DNA from: Amycolatopsis taiwanensis DSM 45107 | Lineage (GTDB): Bacteria; Actinomycetota; Actinomycetes; Mycobacteriales; Pseudonocardiaceae | DNA: 64,000 bases | Direction of reading: 5' to 3' | Assembly: GCF_000519205.1 (NCBI RefSeq) | Contig: NZ_JAFB01000003.1 | Span: forward strand, 81,427 to 145,426 | Part shown: piece by piece, positions 43,694 through 52,122 of the stretch | Layout: each line of letters starts with the position of its first letter | Position numbering within the stretch: the first letter of the stretch is position 1 | Notes under the pieces: generated by a model | The model's input: only the letters and a program-made list of their open reading frames with translations | Databases searched by the model: none | What the model was told of the DNA's origin: nothing | Program-made: the position numbers and the translations under genes

Positions 43694-44037
43694 CCTCGGA
43701 AGACATTCGTTTGATCGGCATTGCGTGGCGGTTGGACCGGCTGCGGTGGGTGCCGACCAGAGTGCTCGACCAGATCGTCAAGCGCGACGGGTCGTGCTTC
43801 TGGATGTGCTGCGACGGCGAGCCGCCGCAACTGGTCGGCATCGACACGCCGGACCGGGAGTTGGCCGCTCGGTTGTGCGCGGGGTGCCGAGTGCCGGAAG
43901 AGTGTCTGGAGCTGGAGTTGCGCACGGCCGGCGAACTGACGGTGGGCGTGTGGGGCGCAATGCCGGAGGACGACCGCCGGGCGCTTTATCCGCACTGGCT
44001 GAGGCGTGGCGAGCGCGCTGGAGGGCCGAGGCCATGA
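43690..44037 (+). CDS. WhiB-like iron-sulfur protein
   Basis: This is a 115-aa protein of the WhiB family, actinobacterial regulators that carry a 4Fe-4S cluster and bind the sigma factor region 4. The cluster ligands are present: a Cys in SCFWMCC near residue 37 and LCAGCRVPEEC (C-x2-C-x5-C). The family turn motif follows as GVWGAMPEDDRR. WhiB proteins are usually chromosomal developmental or redox regulators; a copy inside a transfer operon probably controls the element's promoters. Start and stop overlap both neighbours (GTGA and ATGA). Confidence 0.85.
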   Translation: MTSEDIRLIGIAWRLDRLRWVPTRVLDQIVKRDGSCFWMCCDGEPPQLVGIDTPDRELAARLCAGCRVPEECLELELRTAGELTVGVWGAMPEDDRRALYPHWLRRGERAGGPRP

Positions 44038-44366
44038 CCGCAATCAGTTTGACGCCGGTTCAGGTCATGGCTGGTGTGGGTGTGCTGTTCGTCCTGGCGT
44101 CCGTGTGGCGGGCCGGTGCTCGTCGGGCAAAGGCGACGGCCGAGGCGGCTCGGTCCGGGGCGCGGATGGTGTCGCTGGCGGGGCGTGTGCTGTTCACGGC
44201 GGGACTGATCGTCGGCGTTCAGTGGGTGGTGATCACTCGTGCGGGTGGCGGCTGGCTGCTGCTGGCGGTGCTCGGCGTGCCAGCGCTGTTCGCCTCCTAC
44301 ACCTTGACCCGCGCGTTGACGGTGACCACGTACGACGCGCCCCGTCGCCGGGGTGGTCGCCGATGA
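44034..44366 (+). CDS. Small membrane protein of the transfer operon
   Basis: This is a 110-aa protein with an N-terminal membrane segment (VQVMAGVGVLFVLASVW), a basic Ala-rich loop, and two close C-terminal segments (VLFTAGLIVGVQWVVI; WLLLAVLGVPALFASYTL). It has no recognisable domain. Small hydrophobic Spd-type proteins assist intramycelial spread in actinomycete elements, and the position fits. It overlaps both neighbours by 4 bp. Confidence 0.6.
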   Translation: MTAISLTPVQVMAGVGVLFVLASVWRAGARRAKATAEAARSGARMVSLAGRVLFTAGLIVGVQWVVITRAGGGWLLLAVLGVPALFASYTLTRALTVTTYDAPRRRGGRR

Positions 44367-45001
44367 CCGGGCGAGCTAAGAGCGCGCGGCCGGGTGGGGC
44401 CGAGCCCATCGAGCGGGTCGCGGTACAGGTGGATCGGTTGTGCTGGACTGGGATTCTGCTCGGGCTGGCGTTCACGATGACCAATGTCCAGCAGTTCGCG
44501 GCGGCTGGCTCCCGACCGTGGTCGCTGCCGTGGTGGGGGGCGTGGCTGCTCGACCCGATGGTGTCGCTGGTGCTGCTGGCGATCCTGCGGGCCGAACAGG
44601 TCACCGCCCGGCACGGCGTACGGACCGGCGGGTGGGTGCGTGGCGCGAAGTGGTTCACGCTCGGAGCCACGTACGTCATGAACACATGGGAGGCATACGC
44701 CAACCGCTCCCCCGCACTGGTCGTTCTTCACTCGGTGCCGCCGCTGGTCGTGTTTGTCGCTGCCGAGGCGGTGACCGATCTTCGAGACAAACTCGGGGAG
44801 GCTGTCTCGGCGGCGTTCACGAACGCACCCGAGACAACTCGGCGAACGTCCTTTTCGGACTACCTCGCCGTGGCGCGTGCGGCCTACACACAGGGCACGA
44901 CGGTGACGCCGGCTTGGGTGCGTGAGGTGACCGGCTGCTCGCGTGGTTTGTCATCTCGATTGGCCGCTGAGCTGCGGGCCGAGACGGAGGTGCGGCCGTG
45001 A
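44363..45001 (+). CDS. Membrane protein of the transfer operon (DUF2637/Spd-like)
   Basis: This is a 212-aa protein. Residues 25-110 hold about four membrane segments (LCWTGILLGLAFTMTNVQQF; WWGAWLLDPMVSLVLLAIL; a WFTLGATYVMNTW segment; VLHSVPPLVVFVAAEAV). The C-terminal 75 residues are cytoplasmic and look like a helix-turn-helix (GTTVTPAWVREVTGCSRG). This arrangement is common in DUF2637-type proteins of actinomycete conjugative elements. It is translationally coupled on both sides. Confidence 0.6.
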   Translation: MTGRAKSARPGGAEPIERVAVQVDRLCWTGILLGLAFTMTNVQQFAAAGSRPWSLPWWGAWLLDPMVSLVLLAILRAEQVTARHGVRTGGWVRGAKWFTLGATYVMNTWEAYANRSPALVVLHSVPPLVVFVAAEAVTDLRDKLGEAVSAAFTNAPETTRRTSFSDYLAVARAAYTQGTTVTPAWVREVTGCSRGLSSRLAAELRAETEVRP

Positions 45002-45801
45002 ACGCTTCTGAAGACGGTGTGAACCCTGCCGTGAACGGTGCGCTTCCGGTAACCGCAACGAGTCGGGATGTCGAGCCAGCCGAACCTGTGTATGACGCCG
45101 AACTGGTCGACGATTGGCCGGTGGCTCGGCGGCGGACGTTCCGTCAGAGGCTGGCGCGGTCTTGGCAGCGTTCGAAGTTCGTGCCGGTCGCGTTCAAGAC
45201 GCGGCAGGCGCTGGAGCAAAGCGTCCGGGATGCGCTCGCGTGGTTGCTGCGGTCACCGTTCGGGTTCATGGGTGCGGTTGGCCGGGGAGTCGTTGTCATG
45301 GTTCGCGCGTGGCGTCGGTGGGTGCGAGTGCATGACTACCGGGAGGCGGCCGAGCAGTCCGAGAAACTGGCCGACAAGTTCGTCGAGATTCGCGCCTTGA
45401 CGCTGTTCCGGTGGAAGGTCAGCGGGGCCGTTGTCGTGACCGTGGCCGCTGTGTTGCTGGTCGCGGATCTCGTGTACGGCGATCTCGTCTTGTGGATCAC
45501 GGCGGGTGTCGGCTCGGTGGTCCTGGCGGTGGCTGGTCGACGGAAGGACGGCGCACCAGGGCGTAAGGCGGTGCTGGCCGGTCCACGGACACTCACCTGG
45601 ACCATGGACCCGCAGGTGCTGGTGGACGCGTTCCGGGACGCGAAGCTGATCGGCAAGGACGAAACGCTGCGCCTGGTCGAGCGAGCGGCGCGGATCGGCG
45701 ACGGGTGGGCGGTCACGGTCGACCTACCGGCGACGCGCAAGGCGGCGGACGTGATCAAGCATCGGGACGCGCTTGCGTCGGCGCTGGCGGTCGGCAACTG
45801 A
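44998..45801 (+). CDS. TraB/FtsK N-terminal part (membrane and adaptor)
   Basis: This is a 267-aa protein corresponding to the front of the FtsK/TraB-type translocase of actinomycete elements. It has two membrane segments around residues 135-175 (VVVTVAAVLLVADLVYG; LVLWITAGVGSVVLAVA) and then the conserved segment DAFRDAKLIGKDE...GDGWAVTVDLPATRKAADVIKHRDALASAL, which in whole homologues runs directly into the ATPase. Here a TGA at 45799 stops this frame, and the remainder continues in the -1 frame (HAGRVFLWVADED). Either the gene is split, frameshifted or translated by ribosomal slippage. Confidence 0.7.
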   Translation: MNASEDGVNPAVNGALPVTATSRDVEPAEPVYDAELVDDWPVARRRTFRQRLARSWQRSKFVPVAFKTRQALEQSVRDALAWLLRSPFGFMGAVGRGVVVMVRAWRRWVRVHDYREAAEQSEKLADKFVEIRALTLFRWKVSGAVVVTVAAVLLVADLVYGDLVLWITAGVGSVVLAVAGRRKDGAPGRKAVLAGPRTLTWTMDPQVLVDAFRDAKLIGKDETLRLVERAARIGDGWAVTVDLPATRKAADVIKHRDALASALAVGN

Positions 45802-45842
45802 TCGTCGAGCGTGTACGCGGCCGAGGCGGTCATGCCGGGCGG

Positions 45843-47168
45843 GTGTTCCTGTGGGTGGCCGATGAGGACCCGTACGCCGGTCCGCCGTTGCGGACGCCGC
45901 TGCTCGATGTCGAGTGGTGGGACGCGTGGCGGCCGGTGCCGTTCGGCCGGGACGCGCGTCAGCGCCGGATCGACCTGCCATTGGTGTGGACCTCACTGCT
46001 CGTGGGTGCGATTCCTCGCCAGGGGAAGACGATGGCGGCTCGGCTTGCGGCGGGCGGGCTGATCCTCGATCCACACACGCGGCTGTATGTGTTCGATGGC
46101 AAGGGCGGTAAGGACTGGAAGGCCGTCGAGGACGTGGCTCACCGGTTCGTCTGCGGTGACGGCGTGGAGCACGCCGAGGCTGTACGTGACTACCTGGTCG
46201 AGTTGGTCGCGGAAGTTCAGGCGCGATACGCGCGCATGGCTGAGCTGGATGACGAAGTGTGTCCGGAGTCGAAGATCACGCCGGCCATCTCGCGCGATCC
46301 TGTACTGAACATGCCGATTACGGCAGTGATCATCGACGAGGTTCAGGTCTTTCTGGAGAACCCGACCAAGGTGTTGGTGGGCGGGAAAAAGACCACGCTC
46401 GGCGAGTACATTGTGGACCTGCTCGCGTACCTCGCTCGGAAGGGGCCGGCGGCCGGGATAGTGGTCATTCTGGCCACACAACGGCCGGACTCGCAGACGA
46501 TCCCCTCGCGTCTGCGGTCGGTGCTGGGGTCGCGGTTCGCGTTGCGGGTGATGGACTGGCGGGACTCGAACATCGTGCTCGGCGAGCAGATGAACACCCG
46601 GGGATTCGACGCGTCGGCGTTGCTGCCGAACCACAAGGGCGTAGGCATCCTCCGACCGGACGGTGACACGGACGCCGGGGCCGAGTCGCTGGCCATGACG
46701 GTGTGGACCTACTACATGGCCAACCCCGATTGGCAAGCGATCTGTGCGCGAGGCCGCGCGCTGCGGGAGGCGGCCGGAACCCTGTCCGGTCACGCGGCCG
46801 GCGATGACACGACACGCGCGATCGACTCGGCGGCCGTCGTGAAGGCACTCGGCCCGGGCAGCGGCGACGCTCGGCAGGTGGAACTGCCGGAACCATTGGC
46901 GGCCGTGGTGCGGCATCTCGGCGACGGGATCGGCGAACGGGAGTTCGTGCCCACAGCCGAACTGGTCGAGACGCTGGAGATCGAACCGAGCACGTTCGCG
47001 CGGCAGATGGGCGAGTTGGGATGTCGCCCGGTCCGCCAATATGTCCCGACCGAGGACGGCGAGGCCCGGCGAGTACGCGGCTACCTCACGGCCGACCTTC
47101 GGGCCGCGATCAAGCAGGTAGATGACGAAATCAACAGCACGGCGGACGCGGAGGCCGACCAGCCGTGA
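45843..47168 (+). CDS. FtsK/SpoIIIE-type DNA translocase (TraB ATPase part)
   Basis: This is the motor part of the double-stranded DNA translocase that moves actinomycete elements between cells. Walker A is VGAIPRQGKTMAAR, Walker B is ITAVIIDEVQVFLE, and the sensor region is VVILATQRPDSQTIPSRLRS. The C-terminus has a winged-helix segment (LVETLEIEPSTFARQMGELG), as in TraB DNA-recognition domains. The first usable start in this frame is GTG 45843, with only a weak ribosome site; GTG 45705 would overlap the upstream gene by 97 bp. The stop overlaps the next small gene. About 441 residues are coded from 45843. Confidence 0.82.
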   Translation: MFLWVADEDPYAGPPLRTPLLDVEWWDAWRPVPFGRDARQRRIDLPLVWTSLLVGAIPRQGKTMAARLAAGGLILDPHTRLYVFDGKGGKDWKAVEDVAHRFVCGDGVEHAEAVRDYLVELVAEVQARYARMAELDDEVCPESKITPAISRDPVLNMPITAVIIDEVQVFLENPTKVLVGGKKTTLGEYIVDLLAYLARKGPAAGIVVILATQRPDSQTIPSRLRSVLGSRFALRVMDWRDSNIVLGEQMNTRGFDASALLPNHKGVGILRPDGDTDAGAESLAMTVWTYYMANPDWQAICARGRALREAAGTLSGHAAGDDTTRAIDSAAVVKALGPGSGDARQVELPEPLAAVVRHLGDGIGEREFVPTAELVETLEIEPSTFARQMGELGCRPVRQYVPTEDGEARRVRGYLTADLRAAIKQVDDEINSTADAEADQP

Positions 47169-47329
47169 GCAGCCAAGACAAGGCAGGCGAGAACATCACC
47201 GTTCGCGTCCCGGACGAACTTCCTGTGCTGACAAGGCGCGCGGCCCGCATACTGCTTGACATACTGGTGGAGCTGACCGAGGTCGAGGTCCTGGACGGAC
47301 CTCAGGAAAGGGGGTCCGATGACTGCTGA
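47165..47329 (+). CDS. Small 54-aa protein before the recombinase
   Basis: A GTG at 47165 overlaps the stop of the translocase gene (GTGA) and opens a 54-codon frame reading GENITVRVPDELPVLTRRAAR and ILLDILVELTEVEVLD, which ends at 47329, 11 bp inside the recombinase gene. The tight overlaps on both sides and the amphipathic pattern (strand, then helix) support a real small protein, perhaps ribbon-helix-helix-like. The function is unknown. Confidence 0.6.
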   Translation: MSSQDKAGENITVRVPDELPVLTRRAARILLDILVELTEVEVLDGPQERGSDDC

Positions 47330-49079
47330 AATCAACCGCGATCCGTGGGCGACGCTGGACGATCTGCTCGGCGTCGAGGTGGTCGAGACCGTCGACGCGG
47401 GCATCGGGCCGGTCGCGTTCTACGGCCGGTGCTCGACCGAGGACAACCAAGACCCCGAGACCTCGCACGGCTGGCAACTCGGCAACGCGCGCAAGTTCAT
47501 CGAACCGCTCGGCGGAACAGTCGCGGCCGACTTCTTCGACATCGGTCAGTCCCGCTCGGTGCCGTGGGAACGTCGCTCGGAAGCCTCCCGGCTGCTGGCG
47601 GCATTGAAGGACCCGCACCGGGGATGGGATGCCGTCGTGGTCGGTGAGGGGACGCGGTGCTGGTTCGGCAACCAGTTCTCGCTCATCGCGCCGAGGTTCG
47701 CAGCGTTCGGGGTGGATCTGTGGGTGCCGGAACTCGGCGGGAAGTTTGACTCGCGGAATCCGTCGCACAAGATGCTGATGAGCGTGCTCGGCGGTATGAG
47801 CGAATCGGAGCGTCAGCACGTTCAGGCGCGGGTGCGCGCGGCGATGGATTCGCAGGTGGTGAACGAGGGGCGGCACCAGGGCGGCCGGGCGCCGTACGGC
47901 TACAAGGTGGTGGACGGCGGGCCGCACCCGAACCCGCGCAAGGCGGCCGAGGGCTACCGGCTGCGGGTGCTGGCGATCGACGAGCCATCCGCCGAGGTGG
48001 TCCGGCGGATCTTCGCCGAGTATCTGACCGGTATGGGTGACCGGGCCATTGCTAACGGGCTGAACCTCGACGGCATTCCGTGCCCGTCGGCTCGACGGCC
48101 GGATCAGAATCGGCACCGACTGGCGGACGGGTGGCAGGGCAGCACGGTCCGGGCGATCCTGGACAACCCGCGCTATACCGGCTATGCGATCTTCGGACGA
48201 TGGACCAAACATGAGACGCTGCTCGACCCCGAGGACGTGGCGGCCGGTCACGTGGTCCGGTTCCGGCGGTCGGCCCCTGACCGGGTGGTGCGGTCGAGGA
48301 CACAGGCGCATCCCGAAATCATTTCCGTCGAGGACTTCACCGAAGCTCAGTTGCTTCGCCGGTCGAAGGCGGCAGGCGGACTCCGCACGGCGCGCAAGAC
48401 CGAACGTGGGCGACGGCCGACGAAGCGGACCTACCTCTTTCGAGGTCGCATCCGGTGCGTGGCGTGCGGACGAAAGATGGAGGGCAGCCCACGGGCGCAC
48501 GGCATGTACTACCGGTGCCCTGCGCGCACTCTCGCTCCCGGATCGGCCGCCCTGGCGGACCATCCGCCCACGGTCTACCTGCGAGAGGACCCGCTGATGG
48601 AGGCCGTCAACGCATGGCTCGGTCGGTTGTTCGCTCGCGAGAACGTGGACCAGACGGTGGCCGAACTCGTCGCCTCGCAGGAGGGCGGCCGGATGCCGAG
48701 CGGACGCGAGGCCGCGAGAGACCGGCTCGACGCTGCCGAGGCGAAGCTACGACGGTTCCAAGCCGCCATCGAGGCCGGGGTTGATCCGGCGGCACTCGTC
48801 GAGGCGATCAACGAGGCACAGGCGCAGCGGGCCGCCGCGCGAGCCGAACTGGACAACGCACCCACACCGAACACAATCAGCGACGCCGAGGTGTACGCCA
48901 TGATCGACTCGCTCGGTAACGTTGCAGAGGCGCTGGCGAACCCGAAGCGAGAGAGCCTGGAGAACCTCTACACAGCAGTTGACCTGCAAGTTCGCTACGA
49001 ACACGAAACCCGCGCGGCCGACGTTGTGATCCGTCCGCCAGCGCGGGTGAATAGTGCGCGTGTCCGAGGGGGGACTTGA
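47319..49079 (+). CDS. Large serine recombinase (element integrase)
   Basis: This is a 586-aa serine recombinase homologous to the one at 32333-33685 but longer. It has the catalytic AFYGRCSTEDNQDP near residue 35, the GGMSESERQHVQARVRAAMDS helix, the recombinase domain (GRAPYGYKVVDGGPHPNP; GDRAIANGLNLDGIPCPS; VRAILDNPRYTG), a zinc ribbon (CVACGRKM...YRCP) and a long coiled coil (residues 470-530: AARDRLDAAEAKLRRFQAAI). The ATG follows AGGAAAGGGGG. The last six codons lie inside the 3' end of tRNA-Leu, so the end of the protein is set by the integration site. It should integrate and excise the 38-49 kb element. Confidence 0.88.
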   Translation: MTAEINRDPWATLDDLLGVEVVETVDAGIGPVAFYGRCSTEDNQDPETSHGWQLGNARKFIEPLGGTVAADFFDIGQSRSVPWERRSEASRLLAALKDPHRGWDAVVVGEGTRCWFGNQFSLIAPRFAAFGVDLWVPELGGKFDSRNPSHKMLMSVLGGMSESERQHVQARVRAAMDSQVVNEGRHQGGRAPYGYKVVDGGPHPNPRKAAEGYRLRVLAIDEPSAEVVRRIFAEYLTGMGDRAIANGLNLDGIPCPSARRPDQNRHRLADGWQGSTVRAILDNPRYTGYAIFGRWTKHETLLDPEDVAAGHVVRFRRSAPDRVVRSRTQAHPEIISVEDFTEAQLLRRSKAAGGLRTARKTERGRRPTKRTYLFRGRIRCVACGRKMEGSPRAHGMYYRCPARTLAPGSAALADHPPTVYLREDPLMEAVNAWLGRLFARENVDQTVAELVASQEGGRMPSGREAARDRLDAAEAKLRRFQAAIEAGVDPAALVEAINEAQAQRAAARAELDNAPTPNTISDAEVYAMIDSLGNVAEALANPKRESLENLYTAVDLQVRYEHETRAADVVIRPPARVNSARVRGGT

Positions 49080-49144
49080 ACCCCCACGCCCTTTACGGGC
49101 ACTAGCACCTCAAGCTAGCGCGTCTGCCATTCCGCCACTCGGAC
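49061..49144 (-). tRNA. tRNA-Leu(GAG)
   Basis: Acceptor strands GTCCGAG and CTCGGAC pair perfectly. The anticodon stem CTAGC/GCTAG encloses TTGAGGT with anticodon GAG. A long variable arm (CCCG/CGGG-type) and the T-arm GGGGG-TTCAAGT-CCCCC are present. CCA is not encoded. The 3' end abuts the integrative element, and the element's recombinase gene overlaps it by 19 bp, so the tRNA is the probable integration site and remains intact. Confidence 0.95.
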
Positions 49145-49378
49145 TTGCTGGGAAACAGGTTAACCCATGCCACCACGCGCCTGCACCGGGGGCCATGATC
49201 TGATCGTCACGAGGTTGCGATATAAGACCGCCTTCGGCTGTAGATGACACCCGCCCGGGTCCTCGCTGGCTGACTGAAGCAGCACGGCCGAATTCGGTCA
49301 CGCTCCGTTACATCAGCAGGTCCGGGCAAGTGAGCACCGCACGACGAGCGAGGCTCGCCCGCCGGCCACTCATCCTGC

Positions 49379-49954
49379 GTGGGTGGTGCCGGGGAGGACG
49401 TCGGCTTCGAACCTGTCCCTGTGGCATCAGGCCCGGACAAGCTCACACCACCACCGGGTGGGCAATTCTTCCTCCTCGCGGTGGTACGGCCACTGGCGAC
49501 CGTCACCGTCCTGCTCGTGATCTACTACGTGCTGCCGGCCGACCGCCGGCTCGACACGTGGACGCTGGTCCAACTGGTGCTGGAACTCGTGCTGGTGGTG
49601 GCGGTCATCGGGTGGCAGGTCCGGCGGATCATGCGGTCCCCCTACCCCGCGATCCAGGGAATCCAGGCCCTTGCCTTCGTGATCCCGCTGTTCCTGGTGA
49701 TATTCGCCTACGCCTACTACGTCTTGGAACACGAACTGGCGCAGAGCTTCACGAAACCGCTCACCCGGACCGACGCCCTGTACTTCGTCGTGGCCGTGTT
49801 CGCCACGGTCGGGTTCGGCGACATCGCCGCGGTGAGCCAGGCCGCGCGCCTCCTGGTGATCATTCAGATGGTCGGTGACCTGCTGCTTCTCGGCGGGGTC
49901 CTCCGCGTCATCGTGACCGCGGTGCAGCGCAGCCGGGCGGGGCGGCGTGATTGA
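49379..49954 (+). CDS. Two-pore-type potassium channel protein
   Basis: This is a protein of about 190 aa with four membrane segments and a K+ channel pore of the Ion_trans_2 type: ALYFVVAVFATVGFGDIAAVSQ, where TVGFGD is the selectivity filter (canonical TVGYGD). Segments lie at about residues 28-48, 60-80, 92-118 and 150-175. The start is uncertain (GTG at 49379 or GTG at about 49424); no good ribosome site is visible. It is the first chromosomal-looking gene beyond tRNA-Leu. No regulatory RCK domain is attached. Confidence 0.8.
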   Translation: MGGAGEDVGFEPVPVASGPDKLTPPPGGQFFLLAVVRPLATVTVLLVIYYVLPADRRLDTWTLVQLVLELVLVVAVIGWQVRRIMRSPYPAIQGIQALAFVIPLFLVIFAYAYYVLEHELAQSFTKPLTRTDALYFVVAVFATVGFGDIAAVSQAARLLVIIQMVGDLLLLGGVLRVIVTAVQRSRAGRRD

Positions 49955-50044
49955 GTCCGAGTTTCCTCAGTCGAGTCACACTGGCACCGCGGGCCCAGCA
50001 TCGTCGTGGAGCCGATGGCCGAGTGCGGTTTGAGTAGATCGAAA

Positions 50045-50262
50045 TGGTCTCGGGGATGAAATCGAGCACCTCGCGAATTTCTCGAACGATTTGGTCACGT
50101 CGCGAAAGGTGACTTCGTACACATACCTGAGCAGTGCGGGCGCGGCGGAGCGCGACGATCAACCGGGCGGCACACTGTCTGTCCAATTCGGACGACCTTG
50201 ACCCGGGTGTTGCCGTCAGTGAGGCGGATCTCACGCTCACCGTGCCACCGCGGCTGCAGCGG
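50045..50262 (-). pseudogene. Phosphotransferase (APH-type) N-terminal remnant
   Basis: The minus strand reads EIRLTDGNTRVKVVRIGQTVCRP, and after a frameshift REIREVLDFIPE, the start of actinomycete APH-type phosphotransferases (GVVRVGDTVRRP... GREVLSFIPGE). The middle and the catalytic loop are absent. The rest of the 49955-50373 gap holds nothing recognisable. Confidence 0.5.
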
Positions 50263-50373
50263 CCGAGGCGCACTCGCCACGGATTATGCAGGCTTGCGTC
50301 GCCGCGCCCGTCACTCCCCCGCGCGGAGGATTGGGCTGGGCATGCGGAAGCATGCCAACTCATAATCGAACAT

Positions 50374-51024
50374 GTGAGCGGTAATGACGGGCTGTCGGGT
50401 TCCCAAGGCGAGTTCGGGCATGCGGTGCCGGTCCGGCCCGCGAGCGGCGACGGAAGTGCCCGGGTCCCCGGCCGGTGCCTGCGCGGGCACCACCTCAGCG
50501 TCAGCGGCGCCGGCAACGGCTGGTCCCACTTCTACGATCTGCCCGACGTCACCTGCCGGGTCTGCGCCGCCCTCGGCGACCCCGCAGCGACCTGGTGCCT
50601 GATCGATCCGGCCCGGCAGTTCGTCTCGCCGTCCGCACCCGAGCGCGGGCTGGTGCTCGCGGTGATCCCACCGGTCGAGCGCGGCGAACCGGGCCGCATC
50701 GAACTCCGCCTGAACGGGCAGGCGGTCGGCGAAGTGCGCCTCGCGGCCTGTGGCCCCTGCCGCCGGGCCGTCATCACCGGGGTCGGCGTCGAGGTCGCCC
50801 TTCGCCGGTTGGGCTATGGCCGGGTCCTGGTCGCCGCCGCGCTCGCTCGCGCGCCGCAGGCCCGCTACCGGTGGTCGACCGCCGTCCTGCCCGACACGGT
50901 CGAGGCCTGCGCGTTCTGGTCCGCGATCGGGTTTCCCGGCACCGTCGGCAAGCCGCACTTCTGCTCCGACATGCGCCTTCTACAGGGCGATTCCGGCCCG
51001 GAGACCGGGATACGCCGTGATTGA
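50374..51024 (+). CDS. GNAT-fold hypothetical protein
   Basis: This is a 216-aa protein. The N-terminal half has paired Cys and Trp residues (GRCLRGHHLSVSGAGNGWSHFYDL; DVTCRVCAALG) that may bind zinc. The C-terminal half looks like an acetyltransferase fold: VITGVGVEVALRRLGYGRVLVAAAL, then TAVLPDTVEACAFWSAIGF, the typical N-x-x-A-x-x-FY-x-x-GF ending of GNAT proteins. The substrate is unknown. I placed the start at GTG 50374; the frame is open upstream to 50134. It is convergent with the HTH gene, with 1 bp between the stops. Confidence 0.55.
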   Translation: MSGNDGLSGSQGEFGHAVPVRPASGDGSARVPGRCLRGHHLSVSGAGNGWSHFYDLPDVTCRVCAALGDPAATWCLIDPARQFVSPSAPERGLVLAVIPPVERGEPGRIELRLNGQAVGEVRLAACGPCRRAVITGVGVEVALRRLGYGRVLVAAALARAPQARYRWSTAVLPDTVEACAFWSAIGFPGTVGKPHFCSDMRLLQGDSGPETGIRRD

Positions 51025-51025
51025 G

Positions 51026-51814
51026 TTACTCACCGTGGCGCGCGAGGCCAACCTCGAAGTCGTCACGGCCCGGGGTGTCCTCGTCGCCCTTGTGCTCGGC
51101 TGCAGTGCCAGACGCCGAAGCCTGACGCAGTTCGACACAGCACTCGCCCACCGCCGGGACGAGACACGCATGAACGCTCGACGCCTGAAGGCCGGTCAGC
51201 ACTCCTCGCAGGAACGCCTGGTTGAGGGCGCACACCAGGTCGGGAGCGCGCTCGGCGAGCGGATGGAACGGGCAGTTACGCAGCCGCAGGCACGTGGAAC
51301 TCGTGCGGCTGGGTTCGAAGCCGTAGCGGGCCAGGAGCCCTTCCGCGAGGGTGAGTGCGCGTTCGGCGCCGAGCCGTCCCGGCCGGATCCGGTCGCGTTC
51401 GGCCTCGCCGGCCAGCGCACCCCGTTCGGTGGCGATGCGGATGGCCGCCGCACGGGCGCTTTCGCTCTGGGCTTCGGCCGCCACGGCATCGACGAGAATC
51501 TCGGCCAGCACGTCGTGACGGCGCGCCGGTATCGCCACCTGGATCCCGGCGCCGACCGGCTCGTAGACCTTCGGCCGGCGCCCGACCTTGCGCGGGCCTT
51601 CGACGCCGAAGTGACATCGCAGCAACCCGGCGTCGACCAGCTTGTCCAGGTGAAACGCGGCGAGCTTGCGGGAGATCCCCACGGCCGCGGCCGCTTCATC
51701 CCGGGTGATCGGCCGCCGGACCGTTCTGGCGAAGCTGTACATCCCCCGCCGGAGCTCATCGTCCAGCACGGCGACGGCCTTGATCGCGTCATCCGGTTCG
51801 GCCCCGATGGTCAC
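51026..51814 (-). CDS. HTH regulator with C-terminal cysteine cluster (SufR-like)
   Basis: This is a 262-aa regulator. Residues 30-85 are an ArsR/DeoR-type winged helix (ITRDEAAAAVGISRKLAAFHLDKL; LLRCHF; GRRPKVYEP). The C-terminal 70 residues hold Cys in CLRLRNCPFHPLA, LVCALN and GECC, the arrangement seen in SufR-like regulators that ligate an Fe-S cluster. It probably senses iron-sulfur status or redox state. There are no suf genes nearby, so its targets are not evident. The GTG start at 51814 was chosen as the furthest upstream start with a coherent protein. Confidence 0.75.
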   Translation of the reverse strand: MTIGAEPDDAIKAVAVLDDELRRGMYSFARTVRRPITRDEAAAAVGISRKLAAFHLDKLVDAGLLRCHFGVEGPRKVGRRPKVYEPVGAGIQVAIPARRHDVLAEILVDAVAAEAQSESARAAAIRIATERGALAGEAERDRIRPGRLGAERALTLAEGLLARYGFEPSRTSSTCLRLRNCPFHPLAERAPDLVCALNQAFLRGVLTGLQASSVHACLVPAVGECCVELRQASASGTAAEHKGDEDTPGRDDFEVGLARHGE

Positions 51815-52122
51815 GGCATCCAGACTATCGCCTGGCGGAATAAGACCAAACTTCGTGAGTCAAATTGATTTCAGGCCCCGGCGCCAGGGTGATGGCCCTG
51901 CGCAACCGCCGTAGCCGCGGGCTGTTCGACCGGTTCCCACCCGGCCGACAAAGCCGAGGCGCTGCACCGCTGTGTCCATCCGCTCCGAGCGATCATGCGA
52001 CTGGTGGCGGAACGCCCCGACGTCTTGGCCGTCCCCAGCACAGCCGCGCCACACTGCCGTCAGCTTGCACCACCTCAGGTTCCGCTAACCGCACCGCAAC
52101 GCAAGCCACTTCAAGACGGTCT
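51815..52122. other. Gap without a recognisable gene
   Basis: No frame here has convincing residue use. An AT-rich patch (about 51826-51880, with TTCGTGAGTCAAATTG) just upstream of the HTH gene probably contains its promoter. Confidence 0.4.
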
